DNA of 64,000 nucleotides from Taxillus chinensis (lineage: Eukaryota > Streptophyta > Magnoliopsida > Santalales > Loranthaceae). The position numbers were made by a program, and so were the translations under genes. Location of the stretch: NCBI GenBank assembly GCA_023512835.1, contig CM042088.1:39908164-39972163 (forward strand), given 5' to 3'. Of the stretch, positions 1 through 19,700 are shown in pieces. The notes beneath the pieces are model-generated. The model made no database searches, was not told where the DNA came from, and saw nothing but the letters and a program-made list of their open reading frames with translations. Each line of letters opens with the position of its first letter. Position 1 is the first letter of the stretch.

Positions 1-730
1 AAAAGTACTACAACAAAAGTGTCCATGATCAATAGATTTCGATAATATAGCAAAAAGAATGAGAATTGATTTATGTGAATTATTTTTATTTTATAAAATA
101 AAATATTGAAATTACCAACATTTATAACTTTTAATCCAAAAAATGTTATGAATGTCGAAACATAATATTGAAAAGTTCATAAATAATAACAATAACAATA
201 ATAATGGCAGTTAGAAATGACAAGAAGTTGGAACAAGATCGAGTACTATCTGACTTAATCCTGACCCAAATAGGTAGAACCCCACTCTAACTCCAACCAG
301 CCCAAGTGGTTTGGATAGGTTGGATGAGGGCGGGTCAAGATAGAGTGGGTGGGGTGATTTTTTTTAGCTTAATTCATTGGAAAATTGTTAAGAATTATCT
401 TGTCAGGACAGGTTAGGGAAGACCTGATCCCGAGCCAATACCTTGTTGGTGCGAATTTGGACAAGATTCTCATCCCTAATGATTATGTTACTTTCGTGTT
501 AGGTCATCTCCAATACTATTCTTTATTTAAAGAGTCATTTTTTAACTTTAACTACAACATTACTCTTCATTTTATGTTTATTTTTGTTAAAATAATATTT
601 CTTTCATTTTATTTTAACTTTTTTTCCTTCTTTTATTAATGCATGTAAGGATAGAATGGAGATGATGAGAAAAATAATAATATTATATGATATAAAAAAT
701 AAATAATTACTATTTAAAAATGAAGAATAA

Positions 731-1106
731 GAGCATATACAATAGTGTTAGTTAAATTTTCTTAGCTAAATCTATATTTAGATTGGTGAATATACCTTTA
801 GCTAAAAATAAATCCAATAGTTTTAACTATTTTTTTTGCTTAAATTATTTTTTTCTAGTTTACCCTCAGAATACTCTCTCTCCTCTTTAATATTATGTGT
901 GGTGTGAAGGGCAAATTGATATTTTGAGGTAAGAGAATAATGTGGCAATAAAGTTTTAATTTTAGCCAAATTTAGCCTAAATTTTTATTAAAGCTAAATA
1001 TAACTCATGGTATAGCTACACTGTTAGAAAAGACCTTTATGAAATTTAAGCTAAATTTGGCTTTAGCCTTTAGTTTTTACTTTAGCTAAGTCTATTGGAA
1101 ATGCTT
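731..1106. mobile_element. MITE, PIF/Harbinger (Tourist)-like
   Basis: A 376-base AT-rich element. The left end GAGCATATACAATAG and the right end CTATTGGAAATGCTT are imperfect inverted repeats of one another. Further inward both arms carry TTAGCTAAA-type words in opposite orientation. It is flanked on both sides by TAA (728-730 and 1107-1109), the target duplication typical of PIF/Harbinger MITEs. It has no coding capacity. The ends and TAA are seen directly; the superfamily is inferred from them. Confidence 0.6.
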
Positions 1107-1109
1107 TAA

Positions 1110-4100
1110 CAATAATATTATTTAAATGAGGAGAGTAAAATGAAGAGAATGTTTATCACATCTCCGACTTATAGAGAATTTAAAATCGGATAAATGATAA
1201 TTCATGTCTGCAGTTAAAAGATCAAAGGATTAGTAACTAGCATCTATAAAGATTACATAACGAGTCATGTCTCAAATAAACCTATGCAGTCATACATTAT
1301 GGCTAATTCTATATTTTTCTAAAATATAACAATGATACCACATTACCAAATAGACAAACCATTACCATATAGGCCCAAAGGCCTCAAGGATAATCACATA
1401 ACAGTTCATATAGTAACATAGGCCAAACATGACATAAAACAATATACACAAGCGTAACATAGCTCTCACTTCCAAATATAATATAAACAGGCCACATATC
1501 ATCATGAAAAATCAAATAGGGCCGAAAACATTAATATAACAATCTCAAATGTCAAATAAGGGCCCACAAGCTAAAACAATTATAATAGGCAAAAATGACA
1601 TCAAAAACAAGGTCAACTATAACACCCGGCAACGGCCATCCCCTTAACCAACGCAAAATATGTCTCGATGGCCGCAATAGCCATCATAGACAAACACCAA
1701 TCGTCAATCACAGTCAACCCACCCCAGCCGTGCGCTAAAACCTAGTTTTCCCCTCCTTTGCAATTTTTTATGCACTAAAACACCATATGATCATCTCATA
1801 CATAGAATTTATACCAAAAACAACCAAATATACTATCCAAGAGTAATATAATGATCAAATGAGGTATAAACACAATTTATTTTGAGGCTTTAAATTAAAA
1901 TATACTAATTTCAAGGGTTTTTAGCCAAGAACACAATCAAATTCATAATCTTTTAATTTAACCATTTTAGCCTAAAATGGAGACAAACAACCTAAAATTT
2001 ATATTTTAAACATATTATAATCATCAATTTGAACAAAATAATGTCTAGCATATCAATTAGAAACCTCAAGTTTATTGGGCTTTGCTTTTGTAGAACCTCC
2101 ATGCATAAATGAAAATCACAGAAATAGTATGGCAAACACTTTAGTTTTGGAAGTTCAATATGTTTTTATTGCAATTTCTATTATTGGGCACTTGAATTTC
2201 TTAAAGAGGGAAGATTCTTATGAGATAGTACTTTGTTTCTATGAATTTCCTAATGTCCCTTTGAAAGATATCATGTCCCTGTATAAGAAAAAAAAAAAGT
2301 TGGTCACGCATTATAAAACTTGGTGTGAGTAGTGACACCTTCCTCTCCTCATTTCATTCAATATAGTTCATTTTATTAGAAAGAGAGAAGCAAGATATCT
2401 GAGTAAAAAAAAACTTATGAAAGCAAAATAATTGAAATGAATGTATCCCTTTAAAAGTTGGCACTAATTTTCTCTCTCTACTATAAATGTCGTGGTCGTA
2501 AAGTATTATCATATTGGATTTGGCTTATAGGATACAACTCTTAACATTTTGAAAAAGAGACTAGGCTCATATACGGAAAATGTTTTGGATGAGGACTTAC
2601 TCTCTAATTAATGAAGGTGGCTAGCACTATTCTCATGTTTCCATGGAAACAGGATGCTTTCTTGTTTCCTAAAAGAAAGTTAATGCTACTTTTATGTACT
2701 ACTATTACATGTGCCTATATAATTTCTATATTGCCATTAATTAAGGGCTACTATGATAATGATATTATGAACAAACATAGAGCAAGAAGCATAGTTGAAA
2801 GCAAAAGAATACAATAGCTTCAATAATCATTCTCATGCTTTGAGAAATAAATCATGTGCCAAGGCTAGCAACAACATCATGAAAAACTAGTAAACTTTAA
2901 AAACAAATCATTAATGTTTGATCTTGATTTCGGTTGTTCTAGGTTTAATAAACTTAGGAGTATGTCTTGTTAATTTATTTTAATGAAAAGTTATTTAAGT
3001 TGTCATAAAAGTAGGTATTTTGCCAAAAATTAGGTACCCATTTTGTTTTGGACCATCAAACAAAATATATCATAGTTTGTTGTTTTTGAAAATTATTTTC
3101 TACTTACCAATATACCACCTTTTGAAATTTAATGAACTTTCAAAACTCATGCCTTGTTTTTATATTTTATTTTTTAAACCAAAAACTCATGTCTTTTTTG
3201 GAGGTTAGCTTTTTTTCCTTTTCCAATTTTGACCGAATAAACTATTGTATTTATGAAATAGTTTTGATACTTTTCATTAACTAACTTCAGTGCTCTAAAT
3301 AAATTTCTACTTTTATTTTATTTTTAATGAAATATATTCCAAATGAGTTTGATAATGCTAGATATTTAATAGCATTCACAACAGCTTTCTCATATATGCA
3401 TTTTTCTTATAATTTAAGAAAAAAATTTAAAATTTTTATAGTTAAAAATATTATTTTTTAATAATTTATTAACTTTTTAAAAACCTTCTACACATCTCAT
3501 TCATCATCTTTACCTTTATATTTTAAAATAATAATTTTTAAATTTTTTTATTACTTTTTCTCTCTCTTTCATATATTACAATCACTCAAAATTCTCTATG
3601 TATTAATAAATATATAAAAATTATTAAAAAAACATATTTACAATACAAATTCTATCCCTAAATTCTATTTTTAAAACGAAACAAAAAACTATACTTTATC
3701 TAATTTTATTTTTAAAAATATAATTATTTTTAAAAACTATTAATCTAAATAAATTTTTATCATTCATAAATATTTTTAAATTTACCAAATTTAATATTTA
3801 AAAAAATAATTTTTTTAAAAAAAATAATATCATCCTACCAAACATCCTCAAAGCATTTATATAAAATTCTAAAAATTATCCATAAATTATAAATAAAAAA
3901 ACCGTTATACAGGAGAGAGAGAGTGAGAGAATATGGCATCATTTCTATACTAGACGTCTTTAGTTTGTATATATTACAGACCTCCATCCTCAGAATTCCT
4001 TCAATGTCAAGTAGGAGGGGTAGATTTATATAAATCAAATGCTAATAGAAGGCAATTCCCATACCCCATCTTTGACTACAATTGATAATACCCTACATCA

Positions 4101-4414
4101 AAGATCTTAAAATTTATAAACATGGTCGCTAGTAACAGTCCCAACTATCTGCATGGGTCTGATTTGGGTTGTTGTAGAAGAGGGACGGAGAACATATTTT
4201 CGCTACTTGTTGCTGGAAATGTTTGTAAATAATATCTCTGGTTTAACCTTGGACAGCCTCCACCAACTCAAACATTAACTTTGATACTCTGCCTGCGGAT
4301 GAGCGAGCATGCGTAACAGAAGCTGTGTAACCAAGCACGCGTAAGAGAAGATGCGCTCGCATGCATAATGAACTTCTGCCCGAAGATGAGCTTGGCTTTC
4401 TTTAGCCAACTAAT
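1110..4414. other. AT-rich intergenic DNA downstream of RPB2
   Basis: No gene is supported here. Short open frames near 2075-2332, 2611-2817 and 3020-3208 encode low-complexity, unrecognised peptides. The part just right of about 4000, down to the RPB2 stop at 4415, should contain the RPB2 3' untranslated region and polyadenylation signals, but I could not place the cleavage site. The segment from about 3360 resembles, in inverted orientation, sequence near 29300-29340 (both have a TATAATTTAAGAAAA-type word), which suggests shared MITE ends. Confidence 0.4.
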
Positions 4415-11896
<7,482 letters not shown>

Positions 11897-13059
11897 CGTC
11901 GTTGGGGATCGTAGCAGACGCGTGCTTTGATCTCTTTGATGATACGATGTCGGAACCAGACTTTGGATCGTATAAGTTTAGTATGCCTTACATCATTAAC
12001 TCTTTAATATATACCACTATACCAGTAGAGGCAGCGGCGGCTAACTCTTTTATATATATATATATATACCAAAATAATAATATCTTTGTCAAGATACTGA
12101 TCGATCATAAATACCCCTTGTTCGTGGGATTGACTTTTTTTAAAACAAATAAATTTAAAAAATAATGCCTCGCACTATATTTTTTTTTAATAAAAACGGT
12201 TTTTTCATTTAAAAAATATAATATATCAATATTATTCTACCGTGGGCGGAAATTCTTTTTAATATTTTTTAAAAGAAATTATAATACAATAAAAAAAATA
12301 TTTTTAAAATCTTCGCAATAATTTTATTTTTTATTTATTAAATATTTATCACGTGATTTTAAAATTTAAAATATTTTTAAAATTATATTTTATTAACTAC
12401 TTATTTATTTATTTTTTTAATGATTTTTATAAAAATATAGCATTATTATTTTGATATTATAATTTTAGATTACATATCTTGATATCAAGAAGGATTAGGT
12501 AATACTTAACTTTAAAAATGTGAGCATCCAGCACTATTCTCATATGAATGAATTTTGATCTAATGTTTATTAGAGTTACGTGATCACATTTTCAATTAAA
12601 GAGAGAGAGAAGCATAATATTTGAGGAAAAGAAAGCTTGGGACTGAGTTTCTCTCTACTCTGAATGTGCAGTGATAAAGCAGAGGAATAGTGGCTAATAT
12701 ACGATAAAATTTTTATTATTTATAAATATTTTTAAATTTATCATTTTAAAAAAATAATTATATTTTCAAAAATAATAACATCTTACTAAATAAATCCTAC
12801 ATATTTAACCTAAACAGTATCCAATTTTTAAAAACATCAATGCGCTTGGAATGGCTCTTTAGTATTAAAAATGATTTAAACATAATAAAGGAATTAAATG
12901 AAAGAACTTCTTGGACTAACTAGATTTGTGGAAGCATTCTATAGCCAACAAATTATAAGTATGAAATTAAGATCATTAAGCAAGAAAATAGAGAACTAGT
13001 AAGTCTGGATCGGCTGCCTTGGAAACAAGTGTTCATAAGCATTTTTAACAACTGCATTT
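11897..13059. other. RPB2 upstream region
   Basis: Contains the presumed RPB2 promoter and 5' untranslated region (right of 11896), then strongly AT-rich DNA with a TA run near 12050-12067. No gene, TATA box or transcription start could be assigned with confidence. The sequence upstream of the start codon changes quickly from GC-rich exon composition to AT-rich DNA. Confidence 0.4.
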
Positions 13060-13460
13060 TCAGGCGTGTAAAAATATCCTTCTGATGTACACTTTCTTTT
13101 GGGAACTTAGCGACTTGGCCCAAGTAGCTTCTGCACTCTTCTTTTTTATATAATATACGGCAATTGTATCATTTGTGTCGCGCCAACTTTGCCCCGTATC
13201 TTCAAAAGTTTGGGCATAAATGCATGAACATCCCACGTAGACATCATCGTCATTGGGCATCTCATGCGGAGAAGAATGCATTCCTGGGTCCATTCATCTT
13301 GCCCACCATTTTGAACGCAGTGGCCCAAGAACATTTGCCCTTCTGCAATTTCCAGCGCCAGATAAAACCATCCAAATTTACACACCCAACTTCACGTTCT
13401 ACAGAGAAAATCAACGTCGACCAAATATTTGGGATGCAAAAATACCAAAAATTTCACTAA
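13060..13460. other. Unidentified higher-complexity island
   Basis: This stretch has balanced base composition and overlapping open frames on both strands (minus 13146-13385 and 13060-13293; plus 13164-13460), unlike the AT-rich DNA around it. The minus-strand frame beginning near 13385 is rich in W, C, G and E and looks protein-like, but I do not recognise the family. It lies about 330 bases downstream of the MED16 stop on the same strand. It could be a decayed gene fragment, a separate short gene missing exons, or part of an extended MED16 3' region. Confidence 0.3.
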
Positions 13461-13658
13461 GCAGGCAGTACCTTAAAGTAATATAGTGAAAAAGGAGATG
13501 TTGAGGACCCAGAAGAATGGATTCACTCGTCTTATGATCGCCATCTTTAATGGTGATATAAGCATCAAATTCAAATTTTAGAAAGTTTTGAAATTTTCGA
13601 CATTACTGCGATAGGTATGCCCAAGTTATGGGGAATTTGAATCAACTATGATACCTAC

Positions 13659-13661
<3 letters not shown>

Positions 13662-13730
<69 letters not shown>
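13662..13730. repeat. (GA)34 microsatellite
   Basis: An uninterrupted GA dinucleotide array of about 69 bases. It ends 58 bases short of the MED16 stop codon, so on the MED16 strand it is a long CT tract in the likely 3' untranslated region. Confidence 0.95.
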
Positions 13731-13732
<2 letters not shown>

Positions 13733-13788
13733 ATGATACCTAGGTATGCGCACGCACACCTAAAAACTGAATTGTTAAATGCAGCTAT

Positions 13789-16700
13789 CTATACAACTCG
13801 GACCCAAGCTCCACCACACATTGGGCAGCTATAAGCCCAGCGGCTGATCCACCACATCTCCCGTTCAATCTGACTAGGTGAACCGGCAGTGGCAGATGAA
13901 GAAAAGGCAGATGTCTGCCGCAAACACCTTATACACTGGATCAAGAAAACAGTCAAAATGCCATTTCCATAAACACCAGTTTCAAAAAAGTCATAAGAAA
14001 TTATCCGGAAGAATTTGTAATGAGCATACACCTAAAGTGACAAAAAAATAACAACGGTAAACAATTAGTAATAAGGCCAAAAAAAAAATGGAAGAGTTAA
14101 TATCAAACCTTGTACCAGACCCCTTTAAGGCCAGTCTTCCAGACGGCAGTAACAACATCTCTTCGGGATCCCATTATACCAAGATATTCACCAAGCCCCA
14201 CTGAAGTGTTCAACCCAAAGGCAGCATCTCTTTCAGACATCCTGCGCTTCCTTGGCCACAGGACATGGGATACATGATGAACAAGATTTTCCACTGAGGT
14301 CGACTCAACCAGATCCATGGAAATACCAGATTTAGGTGAATCATCGAAAGATCCTAAATCTTCTGCTTCAGAACAAGGCCCTCCAAACATATTCCGCCTA
14401 TGCCACTCTTCAGCTGGTGGGTGGAGTTCCAACTCACGAAGTAACAAACCAGCAGCATCTGCACCTCTAGGTCTGGGCATATTCTGCACGTTAACATCCA
14501 CTTAACACAAATGAAAACCGTGCACACATATGGTATCAATACTAATAAATAAAACACCATAATAATACCTGCATGTGTGGGCCGAGTGATGCTTCTACAA
14601 CCTCTGGCATGACAGTATAATTTCCATCAATATAATGCAGGCGAACCTGTACATTGCTATTTCCCACCTGCGATACTGGTAAGGGATGAGCTAGACCAGC
14701 TGTTCGGCGACAAAGATCCATAAGGATGAGAAAAACTACCCTCACCTGCATAAGGTAACATGTTCTCATGATTTTTATTCCAAAACTAAAACATTGTGAT
14801 TGCATATAAACCAATATAAGACGTGCCCAATTGTCATCCAAAAGTACATAATCAATTATTAGCCATGAAAAACTATAGCAACTGCTTTGGTCAGCATAGA
14901 CATGACAAAGTGTCAGAATCAATTTTTACCTCCTCAAATGTGTATCCTTGGCCAGCATTCCCAAAACCCAGCCTTGTTCGACTTGCAGAACCATTTTCAC
15001 CTCCCTTTGATCCAGCAATCAGTTGACCACCTCGAGCTTGAGTTTCTTCTGTCTTGTTTATGGACGAAATGGGTTTGCTAGAAGCACTGTTGATCTCTTC
15101 CGCTTTGCTCGGACCGTTAGGCACAGCTTTTTGTATATTTGAATCAGCATTCCTCTGGCCTACCCCAACAGAGCGTGGTATTTGTGTTCTCCAAAAGAAA
15201 AAACAGAATAGTAACAGTTGGCATAGTCTGTGCAGAAAATGGGAGTCCCCAATGAGTCTGACAGCTGGTGTTCCAGGAAAAGTTCCAGTATTAATACTAA
15301 TTGGCACATAGGGAAGAGGTGGGCCATTCATGGGTTTTGAAGTTGAGTTGGAAACTCCATCTGCAGTGTTACTTATCTTGGCAATGGCACCCTGTACCCA
15401 AGCTTGCATCTGGGTACTTCCTGCGGCAGTAGTTGTACCAGTCTGAAGACTCTGAACACCTGAAAAGAACATTTAGAAGTGTGTTCAGGAAAAAATGAAA
15501 TGGAAAACACTTCAGTGCCTCAACTTTGCTGTGTTCTTTTGAACGGCTTTCAAAGAATGTAATGCGTCATATTTCTGTCTTCCTATGAAGAATCGAAGTA
15601 ATATCATATCTTTAACACTGCTGACCCTGATTTGTAGCAGGAGCCGTTGAACTTTGCGTAGGACTAGCCACCATATTGCGACTGCCAGCATGACTTGCCA
15701 GTGTACGACAAAAGCTAGCATAGCGCCGCAAGCGTGTGATGAAGTGTGAAGTAAGATCAAGTACTGCATCAACGTAAGCCTGCAACATACTGTAAGAATT
15801 AGAAAGTTTCGATTGACTTTCAGTTACAAAGTTTATTCACAAATACTGAGAAACATGTGGAGGAAGAAAGAATCAGGAAGAGACAAACCTGAATGCTCGA
15901 AGTTAGCATCGGATCAACAGCCATAGATTCAGGATCAATTCCAGCTAATGTTTCACCAGTTGCCTGCCATGGCTCAGGAACTAAAGCTGAAGGGTTTATC
16001 AGAGCCGACTCAATTCCTTTCCCCAACATATCCAGTAATAGCCTTGCTTGCATGTCCAGAACTGTGGCCCTAACTTCTTGTGCATTTGTACCTTCCAATA
16101 ACCTACATTTTATCCTGTCCAGACTCTGTTGTAAAAGCCAAATTTTAAATATTACAATCATCACCTGATAACGCAGGAAAATATAATCATAATCTAGACA
16201 TCATAGATAATACAGATTATGCCATTAAAGAAAGTAGTTATCAATTATTAATCATTAGGCATTATATATTAGTTATAGCATCAAATTTCTTAATGAATCT
16301 TCACTCAACCCATTTCCCTAACATATAACCAGTAGTAACCTTGCTTTCAAATCTAGAAAGACAGCCCTAACCTTAGGTGCATTTATATTTCCCTTGACCT
16401 ACAGTGTCCAGTCCAAACTCTGCAGTAAAATCCAGTAGTAAATATTAAACCATCGTGTAAGCTGTCACGCTCTAGAACGGGAATCGTACTGCAAATATTG
16501 TTGGAAGTTAATTCAGATTAATTAAGATTATAATTATTACATTAATTCTTTAATTCCTCACATTGTATTTATTATTTGTAATTATAATTCTTAGGTATTA
16601 ATTATTGCAAAATTTTAAATTCCTAAGTATTAATGGTTGTAAGACTTTAATTTCTTAGGTATTAATTGTTGTAATTCTTTACTTTTTTAGCTATTAATTG

Positions 16701-19700
16701 TTATCAGATTAAAAGTCAGACTATAGTATATATATGTGTACACCTAGTGTGTTAGCAGTGTGAATGCAAATATTTTTATTTTCCGTATGATATCAAAACT
16801 AGATTACTAAGAAACCTAAGTTTTCTTTTCTTTTTTGGCTTTCATTGCCTGTGGTCACTCCTTGTCTCTAGGCTTTTATTGTTGGACCGGCCATCATTGC
16901 TGGTATTTTTTTCAACCTTCTTGATCAGCCTTCATTGCTAAAATGATCACTATGTCAAACCCTTTGTTACAACCATAACTCATGTAACATAGAGGAAACA
17001 ATATAAAGAATCTTCAGGTTAATATTGCTTCTGTAAAACCAAATAATACTAGATTGAAAGAGTTAAATGGTCTCAACCATTAAGAGCTTGATAGTTTGGT
17101 GAAAGCCTCATGTTCTATTCATTGATCCATTTAGGCATGTTTCCATCTACTTTTAGACTAAGTGCCTCAAGTAAGTCTCATACCACCTCAATCATGAACT
17201 CTAGTACCACTGATCACATGACAAACTCTCCAAATGCCTTTTTCACATATCTCTCATGTCCCAGCAATATAAAAATAAGCACAGCATATGGTCCTCTCAC
17301 TACGGCTAGCATTGGAAATGTTATAAGTCCTTCATTTACTTTATGCAATGTTCTTTATGTCCCAAGATTATCTACCAATCTTATCTCCATTTAAAAACTT
17401 ATCTAAGATTTATTTTGTCCGGTAGTATTTTCTTATAACTATTTTCAAAGATTCAGAGAAGATAATTGGACACACTAAAGAAAGGGGTGGACTCTACCGC
17501 CTTGAAGCACTGCATCAATCAAATGTTATCAATAATAATGTTTTTCATTCTCTTGTATCCCAACATGTGTCTTCGAATAACGCCAAATCTAGTTATACTG
17601 TCACTGATTTGGACACCCTTTTTCTGAAAAATATCGCCATTGTTATTCAAAAATTCAAATGTTGAAGATTTCCATTGTGAAACTTGTGAGTTTGCCAAAC
17701 ACAAATATGCCTCTTTCTCAACTAGTCATACAAGGAGTTCTACTCCATTTTTCTATTATCCATGATGATATCTGAAAACCTCTAATGTTCTCAATATCTT
17801 TGGGATTGATAGTTTGTTTCCTTTAATAATGATTGCTATTGTGTTAACTGGATTTTTTTGCTAAAACAAAAAACTAATATTAATACCATTCTCCTAATTT
17901 TTTTCTCTATGGTCAAAAATCAATTTAGGGTTAATATAAAAAGATTGAGATCTGACAATGCTAAAGATTACTTTAATCAAACCCTAAACCCCCTAACCCC
18001 CTACTTTCAAAAGGAAAGACTTTTTCCCAATAACGAGTGATAAGTAAAGTGCTTTCAAGGAAACAGCAACCCCTACATCTATGCATGTTCAAGACTCATC
18101 TTTAACGTTGTACTTAAAGTAAAGTCCCTAATTCCCCTGCTCTAACCATGATATTCTCATTACCCTCAAGAAAGAAAATACAAAATGCACTAAAAATCCT
18201 TTGTATCCTCTTTCACATTATGCATCATTCAATAAATTCTCATTCGCTCACAAATCTTTTTTGATTTGCTTAAATACCATTTCTATTCCTAAGCTTAACT
18301 CTTTAATTTTTCACGTTATATTTATTATTTGTATTTATGATTCTTAGGCATTAATTATTGTAAATTTTCTTAGTATTAATGGTTGTAAAATCTTAATTTC
18401 CTAAGCAATAATTATTATAACTTTTTCTATAGGTAATAAAAAAACTTATTAAAAATAAAGTACATAAGACGGGCACTAGGAGAGAATAAAAATATTATAA
18501 CTTACTTTCTTAGGTATTAATTGTTATTGGTATATATGTGTACATCTAATGTGTTATTGTGTTAGCAATGTGAATAAAAATATTTTTATTTTTCACAAAC
18601 TTCAATGTAGATACTATTTAAAGCGCATCATATATTACACTGCAAATTTTCACTCATGAGTGAAAGCAGTAACACTACGTCACTGTCCACATAAAGTACA
18701 AGTTTCACCACCAAATTACCCTCTTAACCATGATGCAAATTAGCATCAAAACTTAGAGGAGATTAGCACGATGGTTATATAATATTAACAAAATTCATAG
18801 AAAATGAAACATAAAAACAAAACACTGATATTTAACAAAATGCCCGAGAAATATTAAATGACAATCTTCAAACGTACAGGACCATACTGCTGCCGATGCT
18901 GGGTTGAAGGAAGAGAATGGAAATCGGCATCCAACACAGCAATGACATTGTTCAGTACGACTGACAAAACAATAAAAAACTATTAAGAGAGGAAATTTCA
19001 GTTTCACATTATTGATGATTTTAGAATTGCACAATTTCACAATTTTAAACCAATAGTAATTTTTTTCCTAATAGCAATACCTAGCTAAGAAGAATTGATA
19101 GAAATAAAATCTTTCATAAGACATAATACTCTAAGTGGAACTTAACAGAACACACCAGTGGACAATAAGTGGACTTTCATATCATATTAAAGCCATTGCT
19201 GGGACTTACACACCAATATCCAACTCACGGACTAATTTCAGCTCAACCGTGAATCTAAGTAATCTTGTTTATCTCTTATTTGTCCTTCCATGAGGCTCAA
19301 AATTTGCTGACATAATTAACGTAATGCTGGTAATCAATCAACTTTATGGCAAAAAAGTATTTGCACAACTTACCAATATTATCCTCAGCAGCACTCTGAG
19401 TACAGCCAACAGCATCCCACCAATCAACTCCAACCAAAAGACTCCACCAAAACCTGCTCTGACAAAGGATACCTTAGCATCAAATAATACATCACCATGG
19501 ACAAAATTATACAGGACACAAGCTACCTAATTAATCACATAATACTAACATGACTCCAAAAGGAGGCTTTACATTTTCCCAACTGAACTACAAACTACCT
19601 TTCCGCAATTGCAGATTCCCAGGTTGACGAGTTAGCTTTCACTTGACTATTTGGAACAGCAGGAGGGAGAACACGAATTATTTTAAGCACAGTGCGGTCC

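Larger units (their letters stand above)
16126..18877 (-). other. MED16 intron 10, expanded by a retroelement
   Basis: This 2.75-kb intron is the longest in MED16. Most of it is a decayed copia element in the opposite orientation (about 16499-18597). It lies between the exons ending HRQQYGP and starting SLDRIKC. The splice sites are intact (GTACGT donor, CAACAG acceptor), so the insertion need not disturb the protein. Confidence 0.8.

Noticed and set aside
385..639. Open reading frame of 84 codons
   Set aside because: Encodes a hydrophobic low-complexity peptide in AT-rich DNA, with no domain, codon pattern or gene context.
2075..3208. Three short plus-strand frames
   Set aside because: Unrecognised short peptides with no splice or homology support; expected by chance in this amount of sequence.
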